From assembly GCA_020725265.1 (NCBI GenBank), contig DYFK01000001.1, positions 228,969-292,968 of the forward strand: DNA of 64,000 bases, read 5' to 3'. Position 1 is the first letter of the stretch. The number at the start of each line of letters is the position of its first letter. Positions 16,118 through 25,787 of this stretch are shown piece after piece. The position numbers were made by a program, and so were the translations under genes. Source of the stretch: Hydrogenophilus sp. GTDB lineage: Bacteria > Pseudomonadota > Gammaproteobacteria > Burkholderiales > Thiobacillaceae. The notes beneath the pieces are model-generated. The model worked only from the letters and a program-made list of their open reading frames with translations. It ran no database searches and was not told the origin of the DNA.

Positions 16118-17449
16118 ATGCTGGAATTCTGGTGGCGTCCCTTGCTCGCGCTCGGCGCGATCGCGCTAGCCGCCCTGATCCTGTCCGTCGACCAGGCCCC
16201 TGGAACCGGTTGGGCCTGGTTCTCCGCCGGCCTGCTCGCCTACCTGGCCTACCATCTTTCGCGCCTGCGCAAGCTGACCGACTGGCTCGGTCGCGGCGAG
16301 GGCGACCCGCCGGAAGGCTCCGGACTCTGGGGCGAGACGTTCTACCGCCTCTACAAACTGCTGCGCGGCCGCCAGGTCGCTCAGCGCAAGGTCAGCGCCG
16401 ATCTGGAACGCATGCTCGAAGCCGCGCGCAACCTGCCGGACGGCGTGATCATGCTCGACGAGGACAATCGCATCCTCTGGTTCAACGATGCCGCCGCGCG
16501 TCTGCTCGGCTTCAACCCGGACCGCGACATCGGCCAGTTCCTGCCTTACCTGCTGCGCAATTCCCGTTTCGTCGACTGGCTGATGCATGACGGCCATGGC
16601 CAGGACATGAATATGGAAACGCCGGGAACGCCCCCCGGCAACCTGACCCTGAAGCTGGTGAAACTGCCGCGCGCGCAGAAGATGCTGCTGGCGCACGACA
16701 CCACCGAGCTGATCCGGGTCGAGGCGATGCGGCGCGACTTCATCGCCAACGTCTCGCATGAGCTGCGCACGCCGATCACCGTCATCGTCGGCTTCCTCGA
16801 AGCCTTTGACGACATGCCCGATCCGGACCCGGTCGAATTCCGCAAGCACATCCCGCTGATGCGCGAACAGTCCGACCGCATCCGCCGCCTGGTCGACGAC
16901 CTGCTGACGCTGGCGCGTCTGGAGAGCGAACCGGAGCCGCGCGAGGAAACCGTCGACATGGCCGCGCTGGCCCGGCGCCTGGCCGACGAAGCCGAGACCA
17001 TGAGCCAGGGGCGTCAGCGGGTGACGCTGCGCCTGGACAGTCACGCCCGTCTGATCGGCAACGGTCAGGAGTTGTACAGCGCGCTCGCCAATCTGGTCAC
17101 CAACGCGGTGCGCTACACCCCGGCCGATGGCCGCATCACGCTGCGTTGGGGGAATGGCGACAACGGCACCATGGTGTTCGCGGTCACCGACACCGGCGAG
17201 GGCATCGAAGCCCGGCACATCCCACGCCTGACCGAGCGCTTCTATCGGGTCGACCGCGGCCGTTCGCGCGCGACCGGCGGCACCGGCCTCGGCCTGGCCA
17301 TCGTCAAGCATGTACTGCAACGGCACCAGGCGCGCCTGCGCATCGACAGCACCGTCGGCAAGGGCAGCACGTTCACGGCCGTGTTTCCGGCCGAGCGGAT
17401 CGTTCCGGAGACAGACGTGGACGCAGCACCTCCGCCAGCCGCGCCCTGA
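16118..17449 (+). CDS. phoR: Phosphate regulon sensor kinase PhoR
   Basis: A 443-residue membrane-bound kinase. Two N-terminal hydrophobic segments (about 8-25 and 30-48) lack a large periplasmic loop, as in other PhoR proteins. A PAS domain (about 97-190) precedes H214 in NVSHELRTP, the phospho-acceptor, and the N, G1, F and G2 boxes (NLVTNAVRYTP, TDTGEGI, GGTGLGLAIVKH). It acts with PhoB, PhoU and the Pst transporter. The last 77 bases overlap the opposite-strand HIT gene. Confidence 0.95.
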   Translation: MLEFWWRPLLALGAIALAALILSVDQAPGTGWAWFSAGLLAYLAYHLSRLRKLTDWLGRGEGDPPEGSGLWGETFYRLYKLLRGRQVAQRKVSADLERMLEAARNLPDGVIMLDEDNRILWFNDAAARLLGFNPDRDIGQFLPYLLRNSRFVDWLMHDGHGQDMNMETPGTPPGNLTLKLVKLPRAQKMLLAHDTTELIRVEAMRRDFIANVSHELRTPITVIVGFLEAFDDMPDPDPVEFRKHIPLMREQSDRIRRLVDDLLTLARLESEPEPREETVDMAALARRLADEAETMSQGRQRVTLRLDSHARLIGNGQELYSALANLVTNAVRYTPADGRITLRWGNGDNGTMVFAVTDTGEGIEARHIPRLTERFYRVDRGRSRATGGTGLGLAIVKHVLQRHQARLRIDSTVGKGSTFTAVFPAERIVPETDVDAAPPPAAP

Positions 17450-17828
17450 GACTGGCCGGCGTCTTCGCGACGACATCGCGCCGGCGTGGCGCCCAGACCG
17501 CGTCGGGGAAGGCAGCGTCGTCGGCACGACGCGGAATCACATGCCAGTGCAGATGCGGCACGACGTTGCCCAGACTGGCGAGGTTGATCTTGTCCGGCGC
17601 CAGCACTTCCCGGACCGCCGCCTCGACCGCGAACACGACGCCCATCAGGCGCTGGCGCTCGGCCTCCGCCAGGTCGGTCATCTCCTTCGCGTGGGCGTTC
17701 AGGATCACCCGGCAGAAACCGGGATAGTCGGCATCATCGACCAGGATGACGCGGCAGAACGCGTCCGCCCAGAGCACGGTTTCCCCGGTTGGCGCGCACA
17801 GCGGACAGGAGCTCGCGGTAGTCGTCAC
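17373..17828 (-). CDS. HIT-family nucleotide-binding protein
   Basis: A 151-residue histidine-triad protein with PHLHWHVIPR (HLHWH at 92-96) as nucleotide-phosphate-binding motif. The N-terminal CPLC suggests the HIT subgroup related to diadenosine hydrolases or galT-like proteins. The C-terminal Arg-rich tail is low in complexity and is encoded antisense to the phoR end, a 77-base convergent overlap. It is 1 base from or overlapping the downstream end of the big oxidase gene, whose stop lies at 17828; the two are probably cotranscribed on the minus strand. Confidence 0.85.
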   Translation of the reverse strand: MTTTASSCPLCAPTGETVLWADAFCRVILVDDADYPGFCRVILNAHAKEMTDLAEAERQRLMGVVFAVEAAVREVLAPDKINLASLGNVVPHLHWHVIPRRADDAAFPDAVWAPRRRDVVAKTPASLRARLAEVLRPRLSPERSARPETRP

Positions 17829-20800
17829 TACAGCAACACCCGCTCGATGCCGCCGCCGTTGGCCTTGCCGACGAAATCGTCCAGCCAGCGTTCGCCCAGT
17901 TTCAGCTTCGCCAGTTCGATCACGATGTAATCGGCGTCGACCTTGCTGTCCTCGGCGTAGCGCTGGAGGCCCTGCAGGCAGGACGGGCAGGCGGTCAGCA
18001 CCTTGACGTCGGTGGCGCCTTCGACGCGCAGGCCGTTGGCGACGCGATCGATCTCCTCGGCCTTGCGGAAACGCACCTGGGTGGCGATGTCAGGCCGGCT
18101 GGCGGCGAAGGTGCCGGCCTCGCCGCAACAGCGCTCCGACAGGCGAACGTCCTGACCCATCAGCGTCTTCACGGTACCGAGCGGGTTGTGCCGCTTGATC
18201 GGCGTGTGGCAGGGATCGTGATACAGGTAGCGGGTGCCCGACACCTCGTCCAGGCGGACGCCCTTTTCCATCAGATACTCGTGGATGTCCATGATCCGGC
18301 AGCCGGGGAAGATGCGGTCGAACTGGTATTCCTCCAGTTGGTCCAGGCAGGTTCCGCACGAGACCAGCACGGTCTTGATGTCCAGATAGTTGAGGGTGTT
18401 GGCGACTCGGTGGAACAGCACCCGGTTCTGCATGGTGATGGCATCGCCCTTGACGCGGTCGCCGGTGGCGGTTTGCGGATAGCCGCAGCACAGGTAGGTG
18501 GGCGGCAGCACGGTCTGGGCGCCCAGTTCGTACAGCCAGGCCAGGGTGGCCAGGCCGACCTGGGAGAACAGGCGTTCCGAGCCGCATCCCGGGAAGTAAA
18601 AGACCGCGTCCGAATCCTCCGTCACCCTGGCCGGGTCGCGCAGCACCGGCACCACCTTGGGATCGTTCAGGTTGAGCATCTGACGCGCGGTCCTGGCCGG
18701 CAGGTCGCCGGGCAGGCGGCGATTGAAGAAGTGGATGACCTGGGTCCTGGCGTCCGGCTTGCCGACCGTCGCCGGCGGCTGGCGCATGGCCTCGCGCACC
18801 GGCGGCAGCGCCCGCATCACGCTGGCGCCCAGACGCTGGCCGAGATAGCCGAGCCGGATCGCGCCCTGGCGCAACAGGTGGATGGCGTCGGCGTCGGTGC
18901 TGTTCAGGAAGCCCATGGCCAGACGCGAGGCCGGCGCCTTCTTCTTCTTGCCAGCGGCGTTGAGGAAATTGCGCATGGCCACGCTGACGTCGCCGAAATC
19001 GATGTCGACCGGGCAGGGATTGACGCATTTGTGGCAGACCGTGCAGTGGTCGGCGACGTCGTCGAACTCGTCGAAATGCCTGAAACTGACCCCGCGCCGG
19101 GTCTGCTCCTCGTACAGGAAGGCCTCGATCAGCAGCGAGGTGGCGAGGATCTTGTTGCGCGGGCTGTACAGCAGGTTGGCGCGCGGCACGTGGGTGTTGC
19201 ACACCGGCTTGCACTTGCCGCAACGCAGACAATCCTTGATCGAGTCAGCGATGGCGCCGATCTCCGACTGCTCCATGATCAGCGACTCGGTCTCCAGCAG
19301 ACTGAACGACGGCGTGTAGGCATTGGCCAGATCGGCGCCCTTGAGCAGCTTGCCCTGGTTGAAGCGGCCGTCCGGATCGACACGGTTCTTGTAGGCGGCG
19401 AACGCCGACAGTGTCTCCTCGGCGAGGAACTCCAGCTTGGTGATGCCGATGCCGTGTTCGCCGGAAATGACCCCGCCCAGCGCCTCGGCCAGGCGCATGA
19501 TGCGCGCCACCGCGCGGTTGGCGGTGGCAAGCATGGCGTAGTCGTCGGAGTTGACCGGGATGTTGGTATGCACGTTGCCATCGCCGGCGTGCATGTGCAG
19601 GGCGACGAACACCCGGCTCTTGAGCACGCGCCGGTGGATCGCCTCGCATTCGGCCAGCACCGGCTCGTACTCGCGGCCGGTGAAGATGCGGCGCAGCTCG
19701 GCGCGCACCTCGCGTTTCCAGGACACTCTCAGCTCGTGGTCCTGTAGCGCGCGGAACACGCTCTTGCCGGCGGCCAGCGGCGCGTGTCCGCGCACATCGC
19801 ACAGGCTCGGCGGCAGCGGCGCGTCGAGATCGGCGAGATAGCCGCGCCAGCGTTCGCGCACCTCGACCAGCAGGGCCAGGGCGCGTTCGCGCCGGGCTTC
19901 GGTGAGCGCCGGGTCGGCGACGCCCTCCTCGTCCTCGATCAGGGGCAGCGGGCCGCGCAGGAAGGCTTCGAGCGCGTCGAGCAGGGCCAGCTTGTTGCCG
20001 ATCGAAAGCTCGATGTTGATGCGCTCGACGCCATCCGAGTAGTCGCCCAGACGGTCGAGCGGAATGACCACATCCTCATTCACCTTGAACGCGTTGGTGT
20101 GCTTGGCGATCGCGGCGGTGCGCGCCCGATCCAGCCAGAACTTGCGGCGGGCCTCCGGGCTGGCTGCGACGAAACCCTCGCCGCCGCGCGCGCGCGCCAG
20201 TTCGACGATGCGCGCGGCGGCGGCATCGACGGCGGCGGCGGCGTCGCTGGCAATGTCGGCGAGCAGGACCATGTTGGGCCGGCCGACCCGCTCCGCCTTG
20301 GTCGCGTAGCCGACCGCCTTGATGTAGCGCGCGTCCAGATGCTCCAGGCCGGCCAGCAGCACACCGGGGGAGTCGCCAGCGGCGTCCCACTCGCGACTGG
20401 CGACGGGCGACTTGCCATTCGCGAAACAGTCCGTGATCTCGACGATCGCCGGCACCGCGTCGGCGACCGGGCCAAAGAATTCCAGACAGATCGTGCGAAT
20501 TTCCGGCGGCATCCGGTGCAGCACGAAAGTGGCCTGGGTGATCAGACCGTCGCAGCCTTCCTTCTGGATGCCGGGCAGGCCACCGAGGAACTTGTCGGTG
20601 ACGTCCTTGCCAAGCCCGCGCTTGCGGAAGGCGGCCCCGGGCATCTCCAGGATTTCCGGCGCGCCCCTGGGGGTGCCATCGACATGGAAACGGCGCAGCT
20701 CGAAACGGACCAGTTCGACGTCGTGGATCTTCCCGAGGTTGTGGTCCAGGCGGGTCACCTCCAGCCAGTCGGCGTCGGGCGTGACCATTTTCCAGGACAC

Positions 20801-21859
20801 CAGGTTGTCGAGCGCGGTGCCCCACAGCACCGCCTTCTTGCCGCCCGCGTTCATGGCCACGTTGCCGCCGATGCAGGAGGCGTCGGCGCTGGTCGGATCG
20901 ACCGCGAAGGCCAGCCCGCGTGCTTCGGCGGCTTCCATCACGCGCCGGGTGACGACGCCGGCGCCACAAACGACCACCGGCGTCGGTTCGGCATGACCGG
21001 GCAGCACGCGCGGCTCGATCGCCGACATGTGGTCCAGCTTCTCGGTGTTGATCACCGCCGACAGCCGGGTCAGCGGCACCGCGCCACCGGTGTAGCCGGT
21101 GCCGCCGCCACGCGGGATCACGGTCAGACCGAGTTCGACGCAACCGGCGACCAGGCCGGGGATTTCGTCCTCGTGATCGGGGTGGAGCACGACGAACGGG
21201 TATTCGACCCGCCAGTCGGTGGCGTCGGTAACGTGGGACACGCGGGCAAGACCATCGAAGGCGATGTTGTCGCGCCGGGTATGGCGCCCGAGCCGGCGCA
21301 GCAGCGCCTCGCGCAGACGCCGGGTTTCGCCGAAACCGGCCTCGAACCGATCGACCGCGTCCGTCGCCAGGCGCAGCAGCTGACCGACCCGCTCGTTGCA
21401 CTCGCTAGCGGAGTACGCCGGATTCGTAAGCGCTGAAGCGCTAACGACTCCGCTGCACTCGCTGGAGGAGTACGCCGGATTCGTAAGCGCTGAAGCGCTA
21501 ACGACTCCGCTGCACTCGCTGGAGGAGTACGCCGGATTCGTAAGCGCTGAAGCGCTAACGACTCCGCTGCCCTGGCGGCGTTTCTCGATCTCGTTTAGGC
21601 GATGGCGCAGCGCCAGGATCAGCAGGCCCCGGCGGTCGGCGTTGGCGAGCAGGTCGTCTTCCAGATAGGGGTTGCGGGTAACCACCCAGATGTCGCCAAG
21701 CACCTCGAACAGCATGCGCGCCGAGCGCCCGGTCTTGCGTTCGCCGCGCAACTCCTCGACCAGGCGCCAACCCTCCGCGCCGAGCAGACGCAGGACGATC
21801 TCGCGGTCGGACAGAGAGGTGTAGTTGTAGGGGATTTCCCGAATGCGCTCGGCGGACAT
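17828..21859 (-). CDS. DUF3683-FAD oxidase-Fe-S-CCG fusion (lactate/glycolate-type dehydrogenase)
   Basis: A 1343-residue protein combining what are separate subunits elsewhere. Order: DUF3683 N-terminus (about 1-160); FAD-binding type 4 domain with [19 protein letters not shown]-oxidase C-terminal domain with [15 protein letters not shown] and [13 protein letters not shown]; two 4Fe-4S motifs ([11 protein letters not shown] and [12 protein letters not shown]); and two CCG domains (PGCGSER with CCGYP, and CGTCLDQ with [10 protein letters not shown]) as in GlcF/LldE/HdrD. It probably oxidises a D-2-hydroxyacid such as D-lactate or glycolate and passes electrons to quinone, at the membrane. Residues 98-154 are three 19-residue repeats coming from inserted REP-like DNA. 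No signal peptide is seen. Confidence 0.85.
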   Translation of the reverse strand: MSAERIREIPYNYTSLSDREIVLRLLGAEGWRLVEELRGERKTGRSARMLFEVLGDIWVVTRNPYLEDDLLANADRRGLLILALRHRLNEIEKRRQGSGVVSASALTNPAYSSSECSGVVSASALTNPAYSSSECSGVVSASALTNPAYSASECNERVGQLLRLATDAVDRFEAGFGETRRLREALLRRLGRHTRRDNIAFDGLARVSHVTDATDWRVEYPFVVLHPDHEDEIPGLVAGCVELGLTVIPRGGGTGYTGGAVPLTRLSAVINTEKLDHMSAIEPRVLPGHAEPTPVVVCGAGVVTRRVMEAAEARGLAFAVDPTSADASCIGGNVAMNAGGKKAVLWGTALDNLVSWKMVTPDADWLEVTRLDHNLGKIHDVELVRFELRRFHVDGTPRGAPEILEMPGAAFRKRGLGKDVTDKFLGGLPGIQKEGCDGLITQATFVLHRMPPEIRTICLEFFGPVADAVPAIVEITDCFANGKSPVASREWDAAGDSPGVLLAGLEHLDARYIKAVGYATKAERVGRPNMVLLADIASDAAAAVDAAAARIVELARARGGEGFVAASPEARRKFWLDRARTAAIAKHTNAFKVNEDVVIPLDRLGDYSDGVERINIELSIGNKLALLDALEAFLRGPLPLIEDEEGVADPALTEARRERALALLVEVRERWRGYLADLDAPLPPSLCDVRGHAPLAAGKSVFRALQDHELRVSWKREVRAELRRIFTGREYEPVLAECEAIHRRVLKSRVFVALHMHAGDGNVHTNIPVNSDDYAMLATANRAVARIMRLAEALGGVISGEHGIGITKLEFLAEETLSAFAAYKNRVDPDGRFNQGKLLKGADLANAYTPSFSLLETESLIMEQSEIGAIADSIKDCLRCGKCKPVCNTHVPRANLLYSPRNKILATSLLIEAFLYEEQTRRGVSFRHFDEFDDVADHCTVCHKCVNPCPVDIDFGDVSVAMRNFLNAAGKKKKAPASRLAMGFLNSTDADAIHLLRQGAIRLGYLGQRLGASVMRALPPVREAMRQPPATVGKPDARTQVIHFFNRRLPGDLPARTARQMLNLNDPKVVPVLRDPARVTEDSDAVFYFPGCGSERLFSQVGLATLAWLYELGAQTVLPPTYLCCGYPQTATGDRVKGDAITMQNRVLFHRVANTLNYLDIKTVLVSCGTCLDQLEEYQFDRIFPGCRIMDIHEYLMEKGVRLDEVSGTRYLYHDPCHTPIKRHNPLGTVKTLMGQDVRLSERCCGEAGTFAASRPDIATQVRFRKAEEIDRVANGLRVEGATDVKVLTACPSCLQGLQRYAEDSKVDADYIVIELAKLKLGERWLDDFVGKANGGGIERVLL
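21398..21568. repeat. Three tandem 57-bp REP-like repeats inside the FAD oxidase gene
   Basis: The 57-base unit repeats three times with very few changes. Each unit holds an imperfect palindrome (first copy 21420-21451): GGATTCGTAAGCGCT, loop GA, AGCGCTAACGACTCC, 13 of 15 arm positions pairing. Because 57 is divisible by three, the host frame is kept and each unit adds [19 protein letters not shown] to the protein. The opposite strand is also open in this stretch. Confidence 0.9.
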
Positions 21860-22029
21860 GGAACAGACTCGCGGACGAAGGGTGGAATTCTACCGGTCAC
21901 GACCCCACCCGCTCAAATTCAACCTTTTCGATCAAGGGGATATGGCGATGTCGCGGCGCAACATGCGGGCGCTTCGGATCGTCGCGCGGCGGGCGTAGAA
22001 TGCGGGGGTTTTCCGCTCCGACCGCCTCC

Positions 22030-22431
22030 ATGATCGCTCTGCTCATCGTCGCCCACGGCAATCTGGGCGACAGTCTCATCCAGTGCGCCTCGCATGTGCT
22101 CGGCAAACGCCCGGAAGCCCTGGAAAACCTTGACCTTTCCGCCTGCAAGGATCCCGCCGAGATGCTCGAACGCGCGCGCGCGCGCCTGGCCAGCCTGAAC
22201 CAGGATGAAGGCGTGCTGATCCTGACCGACGTCTACGGCGCCACACCCTGCAACACGGTCTGCAAGATCCTGGAATCCAGCCACATCGAGGCGATTTCCG
22301 GCGTCAACCTGCCGATGTTGCTGAAAGCCCTCACCTACCGCGACCAAGGCATGGCCACGTTGCTGGAAAAGGCGGTATCCGGCGGTCAGGCCGGCATCTT
22401 CAACATCCATTCCGAACCGCGACATGGCTGA
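22030..22431 (+). CDS. PTS EIIA component, mannose family
   Basis: A 133-residue EIIA-Man-type domain. H9 in LLIVAHGNLGDS is the phospho-acceptor, and DVYGATPCNTVCKIL is the conserved second motif. There are no EIIB, C or D genes nearby, so it most likely acts as a regulatory end point for phosphate from HPr, not in sugar import. The ATG at 22030 starts directly at the family's first strand; the longer reading from 22000 adds unconserved residues. The stop overlaps the HPr start by 8 bases. Confidence 0.92.
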   Translation: MIALLIVAHGNLGDSLIQCASHVLGKRPEALENLDLSACKDPAEMLERARARLASLNQDEGVLILTDVYGATPCNTVCKILESSHIEAISGVNLPMLLKALTYRDQGMATLLEKAVSGGQAGIFNIHSEPRHG

Positions 22432-22693
22432 ACGCGAACTCGAAATCGTCAACAAGCTGGGCCTCCACGCCCGCGCCTCCGCCAAGCTCACCCAGACCGC
22501 TTCGAAATTCCAGTCCGAGGTCTGGCTGTCGCGCAACGGCCGCCGGGTCAACGGCAAGAGCATCATGGGCGTGATGATGCTGGCCGCCGCGCGCGGCAGC
22601 CGCATCCTGGTGGAAACCCGCGGCCCCGACGAGGAGGAAGCCATGGCCAGCCTGGCCGCGCTGATCGAGGACAAGTTCGGGGAGGGCGAGTGA
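22424..22693 (+). CDS. ptsH: Phosphocarrier protein HPr
   Basis: An 89-residue HPr. H15 in LGLHARAS accepts phosphate from Enzyme I, and S46 in NGKSIMGVMML is the site used by HPr kinase/phosphorylase in species that have it. It passes phosphate to the EIIA protein encoded just upstream. Overlaps with both neighbours (8 bases upstream, 4 downstream) show tight coupling. Confidence 0.95.
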   Translation: MAERELEIVNKLGLHARASAKLTQTASKFQSEVWLSRNGRRVNGKSIMGVMMLAAARGSRILVETRGPDEEEAMASLAALIEDKFGEGE

Positions 22694-24414
22694 CCTTTTC
22701 CCTGCACGGCATCGGCGTTTCCGGCGGCTACGCGATCGGTCGCGCCCAGCTCTATTCCCATGCCCGTCTGGAAGCGCCGCACTACGTGCTGCGCCCCGAG
22801 CACGTCGACGCCGAGGTGGCGCGCTTCGCCGAGGCGGTCGAGACGGTGCGCGCCGAATTGCTCGCCCTGCAGACCCACATCCCCGGCGGCGCGCCGCCGG
22901 AGTTGTCGGCGTTCATCGAGGTGCATGCGCTGATCCTGTCCGACTCCATGCTTTCGGAAGCGCCCAAGCGCCGCATCCGCGAGCAGCGCTGCAACGCCGA
23001 ATGGGCGCTGGCCCAGCAGACCGAGGCGTTGATCGCGCAGTTCGAGTCGATCGACGACGAATATCTGCGCGAACGCCGGCACGATGTCCGTCAGGTCGCC
23101 GACAAGGTGCTCAAGGCGCTGATGGGCCACCCCGGCAACGCGCCACTGCGCACCGCCGACGAGGGCGACAGCATCCTGGTCGCGCACGACCTGTCGCCGT
23201 CCGACATGGTGCTGTTCAAGCGCCACACCTTCGCCGGCTTCATCACCGACCTGGGCGGCGCCACCTCGCACACCGCCATTCTGGCGCGCAGCCTCGGCCT
23301 GCCCTCGGTGATGGCGCTGCACAACGCGCGCACCCTGATCCAGGAGGGCGACTGGCTGATCGTCGACGGCGTCGCCGGCATCGTCCTGGTCGACCCCGAT
23401 CCGGCCATCCTCGACGAGTACCGGCTGCTTCGCAACCAGTGGCAACTGGAACAGAAGAAGCTGCGTCGACTGAAAACCAGCCCGTCGGTCACGCTCGACG
23501 GTATCGCCATCGACCTCAACGCCAACATCGACCTGCCCACCGATGTCGGTCCGGCTCTGAACGAGAACGTCGCCGGCATCGGCCTGTTCCGCAGCGAATT
23601 CCTGTTCCTCAACCGTGACGACCTGCCCGGCGAGGAAGAACAGTTCGAAGCCTATCGGGGCGTGGTCGAGGGCATGGGCGGCCGGCCGGTGGTGATCCGC
23701 ACGCTCGACGTCGGCGCCGACAAATCGGTGCGCTGGATGGCCGACACCAGCGTCAACCCGGCCCTCGGCCTGCGCGCGATCCGGCTGTGCCTGGCCGAGC
23801 CGCAAATCTTCCTGAGCCAGATCCGCGCGCTCTACCGCGCCAGCCATTACGGGCCGATCCGCATTCTGTTGCCGATGCTGGCCAGCCTGGCCGAGCTCGA
23901 TCAGGCCCTGACCCTGATCGGCGCCGCGCGCGGCAGCCTGCGCGCGCAGGAAATCCCGTTCGACGAACACACCCCCATCGGCGGCATGATCGAAGTGCCG
24001 GCCGCCGCGCTGGCGGCCGAATGGTTCGCGCGCAAGCTCGACTTCCTGTCGCTCGGCACCAACGACCTGATCCAGTACACGCTGGCGATCGACCGCACCG
24101 ACGATACCGTCGCCCATCTCTACGATCCGCTGCACCCGGCCGTGCTCGGCCTGATCGACCACACCCTGTCGATCGGCCGCAAACTCGACAAGCCGGTTTC
24201 GATCTGCGGCGAGATGGCCGGCGACCCGCGCCTGACCCGGCTGCTGCTGGGCATGGGCCTGACCAGTTTCTCCATGCATCCGGCGCACGTTCTCGCGGTC
24301 AAGCAGCAGGTCATGCGCAGCCATGTCGGCGGACTGGCACCGCAAGCCCGGCGCCTGCTAAGGGCCGGGCGGCCGGAGCGCATCCAGGAGCTGTTGGAGA
24401 AGCTGAATGCCTGA
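22690..24414 (+). CDS. ptsI: PTS Enzyme I
   Basis: A 574-residue phosphoenolpyruvate-protein phosphotransferase beginning at GTG, overlapping ptsH by four bases. The N-terminal domain carries H194 in GGATSHTAILARSLGLPSVM, which is phosphorylated from PEP. The C-terminal PEP-binding barrel has GIGLFRSEFLF, GADKSVRWM, a metal site in MIEVPAAA, SLGTNDLIQYTLAIDR and the active-site Cys region PVSICGEMAGDP. Together with HPr and EIIA-Man it forms the permease-free cascade that in betaproteobacteria appears to sense carbon or PEP status. Confidence 0.95.
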   Translation: MTFSLHGIGVSGGYAIGRAQLYSHARLEAPHYVLRPEHVDAEVARFAEAVETVRAELLALQTHIPGGAPPELSAFIEVHALILSDSMLSEAPKRRIREQRCNAEWALAQQTEALIAQFESIDDEYLRERRHDVRQVADKVLKALMGHPGNAPLRTADEGDSILVAHDLSPSDMVLFKRHTFAGFITDLGGATSHTAILARSLGLPSVMALHNARTLIQEGDWLIVDGVAGIVLVDPDPAILDEYRLLRNQWQLEQKKLRRLKTSPSVTLDGIAIDLNANIDLPTDVGPALNENVAGIGLFRSEFLFLNRDDLPGEEEQFEAYRGVVEGMGGRPVVIRTLDVGADKSVRWMADTSVNPALGLRAIRLCLAEPQIFLSQIRALYRASHYGPIRILLPMLASLAELDQALTLIGAARGSLRAQEIPFDEHTPIGGMIEVPAAALAAEWFARKLDFLSLGTNDLIQYTLAIDRTDDTVAHLYDPLHPAVLGLIDHTLSIGRKLDKPVSICGEMAGDPRLTRLLLGMGLTSFSMHPAHVLAVKQQVMRSHVGGLAPQARRLLRAGRPERIQELLEKLNA

Positions 24415-24445
24415 GATCAATTTTTCGGCACTCCGGACTTGGCAA

Positions 24446-24470
24446 GGGATATGTCTTTGGACATAGTCCC
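24446..24470 (+). other. Hairpin just upstream of the GGDEF gene
   Basis: GGGATATGTC-TTTG-GACATAGTCCC folds into a stem with one bulged base, ending seven bases before the ATG at 24477. It has no T tract and could cover the ribosome site of the downstream gene. No Shine-Dalgarno is otherwise obvious there. Confidence 0.35.
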
Positions 24471-24476
24471 AGCGCG

Positions 24477-25787
24477 ATGACCGAATCCACCCCCCAATCC
24501 CCGTTTTCCCAGGCGCCCGGGCGGGGCGATGAAAAGCTCGTCTACCTGTGGCCGGCCGAAGCCGCCGACATGGCCGACATCGTCAGCCATATCCAGGTCT
24601 ACGGCTACCGGGCGATGGCGTTCGAGGATCCGCGCGGCCTGCTCGCGGCCACCATGGAAACCCCGCCGAACGCAATCCTGGTCGATCACGCCGCCTTGCG
24701 TGAACTGCCCGAATCGCTGAAATCCCTGCGCGCCGAACTGGCGCGCCGTCATCCGCTCGCCTGCCTGTCCGACCAGGGCGACATCCGCACCCGCCTGGAC
24801 GCGGTCCGGCTCGGCTGCCGCGCCTATTTCACCCGTCCGCTCGACACCGCCACCCTGCTCGACGCGCTCGACCGCCTGACCGCGCAGCCTCAAGCCGAGA
24901 CCGGACGGGTACTGATCGTCGAGGATTCACCGGCATTGGCCGCCTTCTATGCCGCCCATCTGGGCGATGCCGGCTTCACCTGCCAGTTCGTCACCGACCC
25001 GCTCAATACCCTGAAAGCGCTGGCCGACAACCCACCCGACCTGATCCTGCTGGACATGAACATGCCCGGGGCCAGCGGCCAGGAGATCGCCAAGGTCATC
25101 CGTCAGCAGGATGCCTACCTGTCGATCCCGATCGTCTTCCTGTCGGCCGAGACCGACATGAACCGGCAGCGCGAGGCGATGAGCCTGGGCGGCGACGAGT
25201 TCCTGCAGAAGCCGATCGAGCCCGCGCATCTGATCTCGGCGGTGAAAAGCCGGGTCACCCGCTATCGCGCCCTGCGCGCGCTGATGGTGCGCGACAGCCT
25301 GACCGGCCTGCTCAACCACACCACCTTCAAGGAGCGCCTGCGCGCCGAGGTCGCGCGCGCGCGCCGGCAGAACCGGCCACTGTCGGTGGCCCTGGTCGAC
25401 ATCGACCATTTCAAGCAGGTCAACGACCAATACGGCCACCCGGTCGGCGACCGGGTCATCAAGAACCTGTCCCGCCTGCTGCGCCAGCGCCTGCGTGGTG
25501 GCGACCTGATCGGTCGCTATGGTGGCGAAGAATTCGCGCTGGCCCTGCCCGATACCCCGAGCGCGGCCGCGCTCGGGGTGCTCGACGACATCCGCGAGAG
25601 CTTCGCCGCCATCGTCCAGCATGCCGGCGGCACCGTCTTCAGCAAGACCTTCTCCGCCGGCCTGGCCCAGATGCCCGGCTTCGACGACGCCGAAAAACTG
25701 ATCGAGGCGGCCGACCAGGCGCTTTATGCCGCCAAGCACGGCGGCCGCAACCGGGTGGAACTGGCGCCACCGCCAGCCGGGTCATAA
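24477..25787 (+). CDS. REC-REC-GGDEF diguanylate cyclase (PleD-like)
   Basis: A 436-residue protein. Residues about 20-130 look like a degenerate receiver. Residues about 142-262 are a full receiver with ED, phospho-acceptor Asp in LILLDMNMPG and K in FLQKPIEP. A short helix leads to a GGDEF domain with DSLTGLLNH, DIDHFKQVND and RYGGEEF, an active-site version (GGEEF), so it should make cyclic di-GMP upon dimerisation. No RxxD inhibitory site is evident just before GGEEF (the stretch is RLRGGDLIG). It lies next to stress and chemotaxis signalling genes. The stop overlaps the SpoIIE gene by 6 bases. Confidence 0.9.
   Translation: MTESTPQSPFSQAPGRGDEKLVYLWPAEAADMADIVSHIQVYGYRAMAFEDPRGLLAATMETPPNAILVDHAALRELPESLKSLRAELARRHPLACLSDQGDIRTRLDAVRLGCRAYFTRPLDTATLLDALDRLTAQPQAETGRVLIVEDSPALAAFYAAHLGDAGFTCQFVTDPLNTLKALADNPPDLILLDMNMPGASGQEIAKVIRQQDAYLSIPIVFLSAETDMNRQREAMSLGGDEFLQKPIEPAHLISAVKSRVTRYRALRALMVRDSLTGLLNHTTFKERLRAEVARARRQNRPLSVALVDIDHFKQVNDQYGHPVGDRVIKNLSRLLRQRLRGGDLIGRYGGEEFALALPDTPSAAALGVLDDIRESFAAIVQHAGGTVFSKTFSAGLAQMPGFDDAEKLIEAADQALYAAKHGGRNRVELAPPPAGS

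Noticed and set aside
21398-21568. CRISPR array
   Set aside because: The 57-base units abut without unique spacers and lie inside a coding frame; no cas genes.
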